A DNA stretch of 64,000 nucleotides from Sulfitobacter mediterraneus. GTDB taxonomy: Bacteria; Pseudomonadota; Alphaproteobacteria; Rhodobacterales; Rhodobacteraceae. The stretch is from NCBI RefSeq assembly GCF_016801775.1, contig NZ_CP069004.1, positions 1,488,001-1,552,000 of the forward strand. Direction: 5' to 3'. Below, in pieces: positions 9,419-17,566 of the stretch (positions are counted from its first letter, which is position 1; the number at the start of each line of letters is the position of its first letter). The position numbers were made by a program, and so were the translations under genes. The notes under the pieces were generated by a model, which was given only the letters and a program-made list of their open reading frames with translations, did not search any database and was not told where the DNA came from.

Positions 9419-10453
9419 CTAACGCGGATCAGGGTTCTGCCGCCGCTCTGACGGGGCCATATTGGGAGCCCTTTTTCGCAAGGCCGGTGTGTAGACCGTT
9501 TGCCGCGACCGCCCCGCATGTTTGGAGGCATAAAGTGCCACATCCGCGTTGGAGAGCACGTCTTCCATGCTCGATTGATCCTCCTCCCCGATCCAGACGG
9601 TGCCGATACTGGCGGAGATCCGGCAATCTTGCCCGTTGAACGATATCGGCTCTTCCAAGCGGTCTATGATCCGCCGGCCCACCCGGCGCATCAGGTTGCC
9701 ATTGCGCACTTCAGGCAGGACAATTGTAAATTCATCCCCGCCAACACGGGCAACGGTATCGGTTTTGCGGGTTTCGCTGACCATGATCTGCGCGACGATC
9801 TGCAGCACATGATCGCCTGCGGCATGGCCCAGCGTGTCATTGACCTCTTTGAAATAGTCCAGATCAATGTTCATCACCCCGAAACAGGCAGTGCCTTTGA
9901 CCATCCGTTTGAGCACCGTATCCAGCGCCCGCCGGTTCTTGAGGCCCGTCAATGTGTCGGTAAAGGCCTGTTCCTCCGCCGCGATCTTGGCCCCTTGCAG
10001 GCGCAGGTTCAACTTGCGAGATGCCTCCATCGCGGCGGTTTTTGCTTCCACCAGATAAAGCATCTCGATGGCAAGGTCGGTCGCCGCAAAATCAGCGTTG
10101 GACAGGGAATAGTCTCGCACCCCATCCACAATGGAGATGCCAAAGCTGAGGTTCACAACCGTATGATTGCCCGCATCCCCCACCGGCACCATGATCCCCT
10201 TGAACGCGGTACGCGGCGGATCACGCAGTTCCAGATGCAGCTTGAGATCACGGGCCTTGTGCAGATCGGCCATCGAGACAATCGCGCGGGGGCGTTTGAT
10301 ATCAAACACTTCCAGAAACCGTTGTCCCAATAGATCGTCAGTCTTGCACAGCTTGTGCGCGGTGGGCCCTGCGTGAATGATATGGCCTGTCGCACTGAGA
10401 ACCAGATGCATCGGGCATAAAACATCCAAAACCGGGGCAGAGACGATCATCAC
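9419..10453 (-). CDS. HNOBA-GGDEF diguanylate cyclase partner of H-NOX
   Basis: A 344-residue protein. Residues 1 to about 130 resemble the haem-NO-binding-associated (HNOBA) domain (CPMHLVLSATGHIIHAGPTA; GQRFLEVFDIKRPR). A helical linker follows (about 135-165), then a GGDEF domain with DTLTGLKNRRAL, NIDLDYFKEVND and the active-site motif RVGGDEF. The RKTD five residues before GGDEF is a canonical inhibitory I-site, so c-di-GMP feedback is expected. It is coupled by a 4-bp overlap to the H-NOX-like gene upstream; such pairs normally let H-NOX control cyclic di-GMP synthesis. Confidence 0.88.
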   Translation of the reverse strand: MMIVSAPVLDVLCPMHLVLSATGHIIHAGPTAHKLCKTDDLLGQRFLEVFDIKRPRAIVSMADLHKARDLKLHLELRDPPRTAFKGIMVPVGDAGNHTVVNLSFGISIVDGVRDYSLSNADFAATDLAIEMLYLVEAKTAAMEASRKLNLRLQGAKIAAEEQAFTDTLTGLKNRRALDTVLKRMVKGTACFGVMNIDLDYFKEVNDTLGHAAGDHVLQIVAQIMVSETRKTDTVARVGGDEFTIVLPEVRNGNLMRRVGRRIIDRLEEPISFNGQDCRISASIGTVWIGEEDQSSMEDVLSNADVALYASKHAGRSRQTVYTPALRKRAPNMAPSERRQNPDPR

Positions 10454-11037
10454 GTCGCCCGTGCGCCGAGGTCGAAACGCCGCCCTTCGGAAAAGTCGGT
10501 TTTGACCAATGTGATCGACACCGTTTCAACGCCTTGCCCGCCGCCGGTATGTTCCAGCAGTGCCAGCGCCCCGTAGTCATCCGCCATAACCCGAAGAACC
10601 CCCATCATCACATGGCCATAGCCCGCCACAGGAGCCGCACAAATCAGCGAGAAATGCCCATCGACGTGATCGCGCAATTCTATCCGGGGCAGGTGCAGAT
10701 CGGACAGCGCCAAACGCGCCCGATCTGCAAGATCATCCAGAGAATGCAGAAAATCCTCAAAATTCACGCCGCCAAAACGCAGCAGCCGCCGAGTGCCTTC
10801 GAACCGCGGATGCGACACCAGATAGGTGCCGATATCCTCCATCACGTCGACGCGGGGCCGTTCCACCGTTTTGGACACCGCATCAAGAATGGCGGGCGTG
10901 ATGGCGTCGTCATACTCAAGCATGGCTTCAAACTCGATAAAGTCGAGATTGGCATGGCGGGCACTGGCCTCCCATACGGCGGGGCCGTAAGTGTCACAGA
11001 CAAAATTCTGGATGCTGCGGTTGAATAACCCATGCAT
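10450..11037 (-). CDS. H-NOX-like protein, haem ligand apparently lost
   Basis: From the ATG at 11037 (GAGG 8 bp upstream; an in-frame ATG at 11064 is the alternative) the protein is 195 residues. The start MHGLFNRSIQNFV, the VWEASAR helix and FGGVNFEDFLHSLDDL match H-NOX domains. The position of the proximal haem His aligns with Ala104 (LDDLADRARL), and the haem-propionate YxSxR motif aligns with CAAPV. This alignment was made by eye against H-NOX sequences known from memory. Haem and NO binding are therefore doubtful. Downstream is the HNOBA-GGDEF partner. It may sense another signal or act as a protein-protein switch. Confidence 0.78.
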   Translation of the reverse strand: MHGLFNRSIQNFVCDTYGPAVWEASARHANLDFIEFEAMLEYDDAITPAILDAVSKTVERPRVDVMEDIGTYLVSHPRFEGTRRLLRFGGVNFEDFLHSLDDLADRARLALSDLHLPRIELRDHVDGHFSLICAAPVAGYGHVMMGVLRVMADDYGALALLEHTGGGQGVETVSITLVKTDFSEGRRFDLGARAT

Positions 11038-11219
11038 TGGCGGCCTCATTCCCATACGTCCCAACGCCAGCCTTACCCAAACCCCTTAATATCTACCCAA
11101 CAGACACAGTTTTACACATTTCGCAGCACCACATGCGGGCATATCATTATATCATTGCAACCCATTGTGGAAAAGTTAATCTGCGCGCATCAAAACTGAC
11201 CTCAACGAAAGACCTCGAT

Positions 11220-11735
11220 ATGCCATTGTTCCTGTTGATCCTCAGCGCCCTTGGCGGCGCGCTTTGGTGGTGGGTGCGCAACAACCCGCGTGACGCGTTG
11301 CACGTGGCCAGCGATGTTGCAACGACGGTTAAGAACGCCCCGCGCAAACTGGCTTTCCGGCGGCAAACCGAAGCGCATCCCGTCGAAGGTATTGACGATC
11401 ACCGCATCGCAATCTGCGCCATCGCACAGGCCTTTATCGAACTTGACGACCTGCCCACCCGCGAACAGCGTGACCAATTGCACCTCCTGCTGCGCAGCCG
11501 GATGCAGACCTCCGAAGAAGAAGCGCAAGAAATGGAAGTGCTTGGCCGATGGCTGATCACCCAATGCGACGGCGCGAAACCCGCGATTTCGCGTCTTGGC
11601 CGCAGATTGCACAAGATCGACGGCAATGCCTCATGGGGGGTCTTGCAAGAGATTTTGATGGATCTGGTGGGCGGCACCCTGTCTTACGGTCAAATCGGCG
11701 CGATCGAAGACCTGAAGCTGGCTTTGCGGAAATGA
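11220..11735 (+). CDS. Membrane-anchored TerB-like hypothetical protein
   Basis: A 171-residue protein from the ATG at 11220, preceded by a weak GAAAG ribosome site. It begins with a short hydrophobic helix (MPLFLLILSALGGALWWWV), a likely membrane anchor, then a soluble helical region (IDDHRIAICAIAQAFIELDD...) reminiscent of TerB-fold proteins, with conserved acidic residues. The upstream in-frame region to 11037 lacks coding character. Its TGA overlaps the ATG of the next gene, so the two are co-translated. Function unknown. Confidence 0.7.
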   Translation: MPLFLLILSALGGALWWWVRNNPRDALHVASDVATTVKNAPRKLAFRRQTEAHPVEGIDDHRIAICAIAQAFIELDDLPTREQRDQLHLLLRSRMQTSEEEAQEMEVLGRWLITQCDGAKPAISRLGRRLHKIDGNASWGVLQEILMDLVGGTLSYGQIGAIEDLKLALRK

Positions 11736-12355
11736 TGACGATCAAGGATATGACCATTCTTCAAAAGCGGCTTCTGTGGCTGCGCGCCCTTTCACTGCTT
11801 CAGATCGCAACGATCTGCGGTACTGCGTTTGCCGCAAGCGCAATGGCCGACATCACCAATTATGAAACAGAAGGCAACCTGAAACCGACACATAGAATCG
11901 GCTGTGCAACTCTGGCCGAAATAGGCAATGAAATCACCCCTGCGGACCTCGCGTTGGGGTTCGAAACCTGTATGCAGAAACAAGACTACGTTCCGGCGGT
12001 CACACTCTTGGCTGTCATGCGGCTGCGCGCCCATTTTGACACCAAACGTGTCACCGACAAAACAGCGCATGGTGCCGGGCAGGTTCTGACCCTCAACGCG
12101 CTCAGCCAACTCAGCGAACGTAAGAAGAAATTTCTTTCCCTGACCTTTGAACGGTCATTGGCGCGCGGCGCCGAAACTCATACAGCGATCTGTGACCATG
12201 CGCGCAGCAACGGCCCGCCAAGCTATATCCCACATTACATGATCCAACACGGTTTGGCTGCGTTCAAGGACAAGCCCGGTCCGGCGTTGGTCGATCCATT
12301 TGACGCTAACCGTGCGTGGCAAAACAGCCTGACGCAATACTTCAAATGTAGCTAA
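11732..12355 (+). CDS. Hypothetical exported protein
   Basis: About 207 residues from the ATG at 11732, which overlaps the preceding stop (ATGA); ATGs at 11735 and 11750 are alternatives. The N-terminus has a basic segment and a hydrophobic core (LLWLRALSLLQIATICGTAFAASAMA) that looks like a Sec signal peptide cleaved near AMA, so a periplasmic location is likely. The mature part contains several Cys (GCATL, FETCMQ, ICDHA, FKCS) that may form disulfides. No family was recognised; it may work with the membrane-anchored protein upstream. Confidence 0.65.
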   Translation: MMTIKDMTILQKRLLWLRALSLLQIATICGTAFAASAMADITNYETEGNLKPTHRIGCATLAEIGNEITPADLALGFETCMQKQDYVPAVTLLAVMRLRAHFDTKRVTDKTAHGAGQVLTLNALSQLSERKKKFLSLTFERSLARGAETHTAICDHARSNGPPSYIPHYMIQHGLAAFKDKPGPALVDPFDANRAWQNSLTQYFKCS

Positions 12356-12385
12356 CCGCCCCACAGACCAAAACCCGTGGGGCGG
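12356..12385. terminator. Hairpin between convergent genes
   Basis: A perfect 9-bp stem (CCGCCCCAC, 12356-12364, with GTGGGGCGG, 12377-12385) around a 12-base loop sits just after the stop of the exported protein and before the convergent methyltransferase stop. There is no T-run, so it is a terminator-like hairpin rather than a textbook intrinsic terminator. Confidence 0.45.
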
Positions 12386-12409
12386 CTGAATTACACCAAT
12401 CCGGCAGGA

Positions 12410-13969
12410 TCAGAAATCCGTCGGCGCCCCGCCTTCGGACTTCCGGCGGGCAACAAAGTCGGCCAGTTCGTCGCGGATCGCAATGTCCATCTCCGGCGCT
12501 TCAAAGCTGGTGATAATTTCCTTGAACATGTGGTGTGCGCGTTCCGCCGTCCAGATGCCACCCGCCGCTTCCCAGCCTTCGTAGTTTTTCCAGTCACTGA
12601 GGAAGGGCTGATAGAATGCCGTGGTATAACGATCCTGCGTGTGCTGGATACCAAAGAAATGGCCTGCATTGCCCACGGATTTGACCGCGTCCAGCGCGAT
12701 CTCGTCTGGTCCGGTCGCACAAATCTCAGGCTGCATGTACCGCTGGATCTGCTGCAAAACTTCGCAATCCATGATGAACTTCTCCGGCGAGGCGATCAGC
12801 CCCCCTTCGAGCCAGCCCGCCGCGTGGTAGACCATGTTGGTGCCCGATTGCACCGACGCCCAAAGGCTGTTGGAGGTTTCCCACATCGCCTGCCCGTCCG
12901 GCACATTCGCCGCGCAAACCCCGGAGGACCGCATCGGCAGCCCATAGTACCGCGCGAGCTGCCCTGTCATCTGGGTCGCACGCATGTACTCAGGCGTGCC
13001 AAAGGCAGGTGCGCCGGATTTCATATCCACGTTGGAGGTAAAGGTACCAATCGCCACCGGGCAGCCGGGGTTGATGATCTGGGCCAAGACAATCGCACAA
13101 AGCCCCTCGGCCAGCGATTGCGCCACAGCGCCGGACATTGTCACGGGTGCCATCGCACCTGCAAGGGTGAAGGGTGTCACGACAAGACCCTGCCCGCGCC
13201 GCGCCAGGCGCATCCAACCGTCCATCATCGGAAAGTCATGCTTGAGCGGCGAGGTTGAGTTGATGTTGGTGTACATACGCGGGGCCGCGTCAAACTCATC
13301 GTGGGTCAGCCCGCCCGCGATGCGCACCATCTCCATCACGTCTTCGACACGCTCAGCGCCCAGCGAATAGGCGTGCATCACTTTGTCCGTCAGCGTCAGC
13401 TTGTCATAAAGTACGTCCAGGTGGCGCACAGAGGCATGGATATCGCAAGGCTCTACCGGATAGCCGCCGGCAAAGTGGATACAGTTGAAATACTGCGTCA
13501 GCTTGAGCAGATTCTTGCACATTTCACGGGTGCCGGGCACCTTTTTGCCAATCGACATGTCCCAATAGTTGGGCGGCGAAGACACGTTACCAAACAACAG
13601 GTTGTTGCCGCCGACGGTGATTTTCCGTTTTTCGTTTCGCGGTGTCAGCGTGAACTCGGAGGGGGCTTTGCCGACCCACTCCATAACAAAATCACGGCCC
13701 ATGCGGACGTTTTCGCCATTGATCGTGCAGCCCGCCTTGCGCAGGATTTCAAGCGCTTCGGGGTTCAGGAATTCAATGCCGATCTCTTCGAGAATGCGCA
13801 TCGCACCGTCATGGATTGCTTCAACCCCCTCGGGGCTCAACGGCTCCGTGGGCCGGTCGATATTGACCGGCGGGTTCCATGGCATTTGTTCGATCACCGC
13901 GCTGCCGCGCCGGTCTTGTGCACCTGCGCGGCCGCCGCCGCGGGTTCTGCGTTTGGGTGGCTGTGTCAT
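12410..13969 (-). CDS. Trimethylamine methyltransferase (MttB) family protein, non-pyrrolysine
   Basis: A 519-residue member of the MttB superfamily, which moves methyl groups from quaternary or tertiary amines to a corrinoid protein. The N-terminal RRTRGGGRAG segment and the barrel sequence (GNVSSPPNYWD, HFAGGYPVEP, KSGAPAFGTPEY) are typical. The frame is open throughout with no internal amber codon, so it belongs to the non-pyrrolysine branch that includes glycine-betaine-type demethylases (MtgB-like). No corrinoid protein or methyl acceptor gene is adjacent, so its partner must lie elsewhere. The substrate is unassigned. Confidence 0.87.
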   Translation of the reverse strand: MTQPPKRRTRGGGRAGAQDRRGSAVIEQMPWNPPVNIDRPTEPLSPEGVEAIHDGAMRILEEIGIEFLNPEALEILRKAGCTINGENVRMGRDFVMEWVGKAPSEFTLTPRNEKRKITVGGNNLLFGNVSSPPNYWDMSIGKKVPGTREMCKNLLKLTQYFNCIHFAGGYPVEPCDIHASVRHLDVLYDKLTLTDKVMHAYSLGAERVEDVMEMVRIAGGLTHDEFDAAPRMYTNINSTSPLKHDFPMMDGWMRLARRGQGLVVTPFTLAGAMAPVTMSGAVAQSLAEGLCAIVLAQIINPGCPVAIGTFTSNVDMKSGAPAFGTPEYMRATQMTGQLARYYGLPMRSSGVCAANVPDGQAMWETSNSLWASVQSGTNMVYHAAGWLEGGLIASPEKFIMDCEVLQQIQRYMQPEICATGPDEIALDAVKSVGNAGHFFGIQHTQDRYTTAFYQPFLSDWKNYEGWEAAGGIWTAERAHHMFKEIITSFEAPEMDIAIRDELADFVARRKSEGGAPTDF

Positions 13970-14074
13970 GTCGTTACTCCTGAGTTGATCTCAGAAGGCA
14001 CCATCGGCATGACGCCATCCTTTCCATTCACGACGACATATGTCGTTTTTAATCTCCAACCCCAAAATGCCAGA

Positions 14075-14770
14075 TCATTGGGCGTCCAGCCATTCCGGCA
14101 AATACCCGATATCAGGGAGGACAACATCGGCGTGCGGCGCAAGATCGGCGCGGCTTGCCGGGCCGGTCAGAACCCCGACACAAATCATGCCCGCCGCCCG
14201 TCCGGCATCCAGATCATGGGTGCTGTCGCCGATCATCGCAATCTGCCCCGCGGGCAAACCGCATTGCGCGGCGAAGGCATGCATCTGGCCCGGCGCGGGT
14301 TTGCCGCCATGACCACTGTCGAAGCCCGCGACAAAATCGAACATCTCTAGAATGCCGGCCTGCAACAGATGCGCACGGGCCGGCATTTCCGCATCATTGG
14401 TTGCCACCCCAAGCGCCAGCCCCCTACGCCGGAACTCGGTCAGAAGCGGGACCAGCGGCACCGCCTGTTGCTGCTGTGTGTTCGCCGCCTCTTCGTTCAA
14501 CATGTCCTCAAGCGCAGCAAAGGACATCTGCGGAAAATGCGGGTGCAAAGCCTCGGTCACTTCTCCTGCGGTGCTGGCAATCACCACGCTGTCAGGGGCA
14601 AAGTTGCGCTGCTGCATGTCAAATCCGATCGCCGCGCCCACGCGCCCGGCCTTGGCGTGATCGCCCTCGCAGGCTCGCAGCAAGAACGCATGCGCCCAGG
14701 TTTCCCAGGTGGCGGCAAAATCGAACAAGGTTCCGTCCTTGTCGAACAAAAGCCCTTTGATTTCAGTCAT
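14075..14770 (-). CDS. HAD-superfamily hydrolase (phosphoglycolate phosphatase-like)
   Basis: A 231-residue HAD subfamily IA phosphatase. Motif I is FDKDGTLFDF, with the nucleophile Asp and acid-base Asp visible; motif II is GVATNDAE; the Lys of motif III is in GGKPAPG; motif IV is MIGDSTHDLDAG. An inserted helical cap lies between motifs I and II. The start at 14770 overlaps the TGA of the DUF3572 gene. Gph-like removal of phosphate from small metabolites is likely but the substrate is open. Confidence 0.88.
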   Translation of the reverse strand: MTEIKGLLFDKDGTLFDFAATWETWAHAFLLRACEGDHAKAGRVGAAIGFDMQQRNFAPDSVVIASTAGEVTEALHPHFPQMSFAALEDMLNEEAANTQQQQAVPLVPLLTEFRRRGLALGVATNDAEMPARAHLLQAGILEMFDFVAGFDSGHGGKPAPGQMHAFAAQCGLPAGQIAMIGDSTHDLDAGRAAGMICVGVLTGPASRADLAPHADVVLPDIGYLPEWLDAQ

Positions 14771-15051
14771 GTCCAATTCACCTGTGCTCCGCCCGGCAGG
14801 GCCATACGGGCCTGCATCAATTGATCGTATGGGATCGCGGCGCTGTCACAAAAGCCAATAACCCAAGCGTCATCCATCATCAGAAAATCCAAAACCGCGC
14901 CCAAAAAGACCGGATCGCCGGCCCGTTCGCGCAGATCCGCCTCTGACGCACCCGTGCTTCCAAGAAAGGTCGTCAACAGGTCATCATTGGCCGCCAACCA
15001 CGCCAGCGCCCGCAGCGCCAGAATTTCAGCAGCATCAACAGAGAGTGTCAT
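14767..15051 (-). CDS. DUF3572 family protein
   Basis: A small 94-residue acidic helical protein (ILALRALAWLAANDD...LDFLMMDD) matching the DUF3572 family found in alphaproteobacteria, commonly beside pleD. It is the first gene of a unit with the HAD hydrolase (4-bp overlap) and is divergent from the PleD-like gene, sharing a 97-bp intergenic region. Function unknown. Confidence 0.82.
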   Translation of the reverse strand: MTLSVDAAEILALRALAWLAANDDLLTTFLGSTGASEADLRERAGDPVFLGAVLDFLMMDDAWVIGFCDSAAIPYDQLMQARMALPGGAQVNWT

Positions 15052-15087
15052 AACGTGATCCGGTTTTCAGGGCATCGCAACGGTTTG

Positions 15088-15095
15088 TTAACCAT
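15088..15095 (+). promoter_or_regulatory. Candidate CtrA half-site in the DUF3572/pleD intergenic region
   Basis: The octamer TTAACCAT, the CtrA half-site known from Caulobacter, lies 54 bp before the PleD-like start and 37 bp before the divergent DUF3572 start. CtrA-controlled c-di-GMP and motility genes are established in Caulobacter and in roseobacters. A single octamer can occur by chance, so this is suggestive only. Confidence 0.35.
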
Positions 15096-15148
15096 TAGGG
15101 CCAAATACAGGGACATGGAAATGCAAATCATGTCAGAAAGGATGCCGC

Positions 15149-16552
15149 GTGCAGGGTAAGATCCTCATCGTGGATTCAATTGCCACCAACCGGATCGTGC
15201 TGAAGGTCAAGCTGACGGCGGCCTGCTATACGGTTGTGCAGGCGTCCTGTGTGAAAAACGCGCTGACGATGGCCGAAATTCACATGCCGGATCTGGTGAT
15301 TTGTGCAATGACCCTCTCTGACGGAGAGGCCGCTGACCTCTGCCGGGCGATGGGCCGCAACCCTGTTACCCGGCAGATCTGTGTTCTGGCCCTGCAAGGC
15401 TCGGGTGATGCCGCATCGCGGGTGGCCCTGCTCAAGGCCGGTGCGCAGGATGTTCTGCCCAAACCATTGGACGACACATTGCTCCTGGGGCGGGTGCGCA
15501 GTCTGCTGCGGGCGCAGAACGCCGATGCAGAATGGCAATTGCGCGAAGACACCAGCCGCGCTTTGGGCCTGGCGGAGCCGGACAATCCTTATGCCGAACA
15601 GGGGCGCACGATGTTTGTCTGTGCAAGCCCTGGCACCGCGCACAGTTGGGCCATACAGATGCGGCCCCACTTGAACCAGCAGATCACCCAAGCCGCGCCA
15701 GACACCTTGATGCAGACCCTGCAAAAAGGCGCCCCGCCCGATACCTTTGTACTGATCCTGCCCGCTGACCGGGAGCCGGCACAATCGATGTTGCGATGTA
15801 TCGCTGCGCTGCGGGCCAATGCCCAGACCCGTCATGCCGGCGTTTTGGTCTTGCAAACCAAGCCCGACGCCGAGATCGGTGCCTCTGCGCTGGATCTGGG
15901 GGCCGATGATCTGATGACCGCCGGATTTGACCCAGCAGAACTGTCCTTGCGGCTCAAGGCGATGCTGCGCCGCAAGCGCATTGGAGAGCAGATGCGCGCC
16001 ACCGTGCGCACGGGGCTCAAGGCAGCGGTGAATGATCCACTGACGGGCCTTTATAACCGGCGATATGCCATGCCTTATCTGGCCCAGATGGCCACGCGGG
16101 CGCGGGACAATGGCGCGTCTTTTGCGGTGATGATCGCGGATCTGGACCACTTCAAACGGATCAACGATAAATTTGGCCATGCCTCGGGGGATGCGGTTCT
16201 GGTGGAAGTTTCGGATCGGCTCAGGGGCTGCCTGCGCAAAACGGATATGGTCGCGCGGATCGGCGGTGAGGAATTTTTGATCGTCACGCCAGCCCCGTCG
16301 CTGGCCCAGGCACAAACCGCCGCGCTGCGGGTTTGCGATGCGATATCTTCCAGCCCGGTCAACCTGCCCCCGCCACATGCACCGGTCAGCGTTACGGCCA
16401 GCATCGGGATGGCGCTGTGCGATCCGGAACGGCATCCGGCCAAGGACTGCGACGATATCGGCGAGGCCCTGCTCGCGCAGGCAGATAAGGCGCTTTATGC
16501 TGCCAAGGGACGCGGACGCAATCAGGTGAAACTCGGACGTCCTGCGGCATAG
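15149..16552 (+). CDS. PleD-like diguanylate cyclase with degenerate receiver domains
   Basis: A 467-residue protein with the REC-REC'-GGDEF layout of PleD. The cyclase end has DPLTGLYNRRYAM, DLDHFKRIND and the active site RIGGEEF, with an RKTD I-site five residues earlier. REC1 keeps the fold and the Lys (LPKPLDD) but has VDS where VDD is expected (Ser10) and Ala53 at the phospho-acceptor Asp (PDLVICAM), and Gln replaces the switch Thr. It therefore should not be controlled by classical phosphorylation. It is likely to make c-di-GMP for the motile/sessile switch. Confidence 0.85.
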   Translation: MQGKILIVDSIATNRIVLKVKLTAACYTVVQASCVKNALTMAEIHMPDLVICAMTLSDGEAADLCRAMGRNPVTRQICVLALQGSGDAASRVALLKAGAQDVLPKPLDDTLLLGRVRSLLRAQNADAEWQLREDTSRALGLAEPDNPYAEQGRTMFVCASPGTAHSWAIQMRPHLNQQITQAAPDTLMQTLQKGAPPDTFVLILPADREPAQSMLRCIAALRANAQTRHAGVLVLQTKPDAEIGASALDLGADDLMTAGFDPAELSLRLKAMLRRKRIGEQMRATVRTGLKAAVNDPLTGLYNRRYAMPYLAQMATRARDNGASFAVMIADLDHFKRINDKFGHASGDAVLVEVSDRLRGCLRKTDMVARIGGEEFLIVTPAPSLAQAQTAALRVCDAISSSPVNLPPPHAPVSVTASIGMALCDPERHPAKDCDDIGEALLAQADKALYAAKGRGRNQVKLGRPAA

Positions 16553-16639
16553 GATGATCGCAACACATTGAGGAGAGTGATCGCAAGAAATACAACCTAA
16601 GCGATTGCAATCTGAGAAACGGCATCCTAACCTACCAAG

Positions 16640-17566
16640 ATGACACAGGACAAACCCCTCATCGGAATCGCGCTTATGCTCGGGTTTTGCGCGGTCGCCC
16701 CATTTGGCGACGCCGTGGCCAAGATTCTGGGCACCTCTGTACCTCTGGCCGAGGTCGTTCTCGTCCGGTTTGCAGTGCAGACGCTGATCCTGTTCCCGCT
16801 GGTCTGGTCCACGGGCCGCGTATGGCGCATGCGGGGCCGTATCCTTGGGCTGACGGTTTTGCGCACCGTTCTACATATCGTCGGCATCGCCGCGATGTTT
16901 ACAGCCTTGCAATACCTGCCCTTGGCCGATGCTGTGGCGATTGTCTTTGTCATGCCATTCTTCATGCTGCTGCTCGGAAAATTTGTCCTGAACGAAGAGG
17001 TCGGCAGCCGCCGATTGATGGCCTGTATCCTCGGCTTTACCGGCACGCTTTTTGTGGTGCAGCCCAGCTTTGTTAATGTTGGCTGGCCTGCGCTTTTGCC
17101 GGTTTTTGTCGCTGCCAATTTTTCTGTTTTTATGCTGGTCACAAGGCAAATCGCCAAAGAGACTGACCCGATCGGATCGCAGGCTGTCAGCGGGTTGATC
17201 GCGGTCGCCATCATGGTGCCGGTGATCTGGGCCGGATCCGGGCATGGGCTCAACCCGCTCAATCTGATTCAACCCAACGCTCAGGAATGGGGCCTGCTGA
17301 TTGCCATCGGCGTTTTGGGAACGGGCGCGCATCTGTTGATGTGTTGGTCCTTGCGCTATGCGCCCTCGACCACGCTGGCCCCGATGCAGTACCTTGAAAT
17401 TCCGGTCGCGACCTTGCTGGGCTTTGTGTTTTTCAAAGACCTGCCAAATCTCCTGGCCAGCCTTGGCATCGTCATTACCATTATCTCGGGCCTCTACATC
17501 ATCTACCGCGAGCAGGCCACCGCGCGGCGTCTGGCTGGCAAAGCGCCGCAACCACATCAGGCATAA
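16640..17566 (+). CDS. DMT (EamA) family transporter
   Basis: A 308-residue polytopic membrane protein with about ten hydrophobic segments and an internal two-fold repeat, as in EamA/RhaT drug-metabolite exporters. Typical stretches are FGDAVAKILG at the start, LPLADAVAIVFVMPFFMLLL in the first half and MQYLEIPVATLLGFVFFKD in the second. The 3' end overlaps the convergent thiamine diphosphokinase gene by 68 bp. The substrate cannot be inferred. Confidence 0.88.
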   Translation: MTQDKPLIGIALMLGFCAVAPFGDAVAKILGTSVPLAEVVLVRFAVQTLILFPLVWSTGRVWRMRGRILGLTVLRTVLHIVGIAAMFTALQYLPLADAVAIVFVMPFFMLLLGKFVLNEEVGSRRLMACILGFTGTLFVVQPSFVNVGWPALLPVFVAANFSVFMLVTRQIAKETDPIGSQAVSGLIAVAIMVPVIWAGSGHGLNPLNLIQPNAQEWGLLIAIGVLGTGAHLLMCWSLRYAPSTTLAPMQYLEIPVATLLGFVFFKDLPNLLASLGIVITIISGLYIIYREQATARRLAGKAPQPHQA

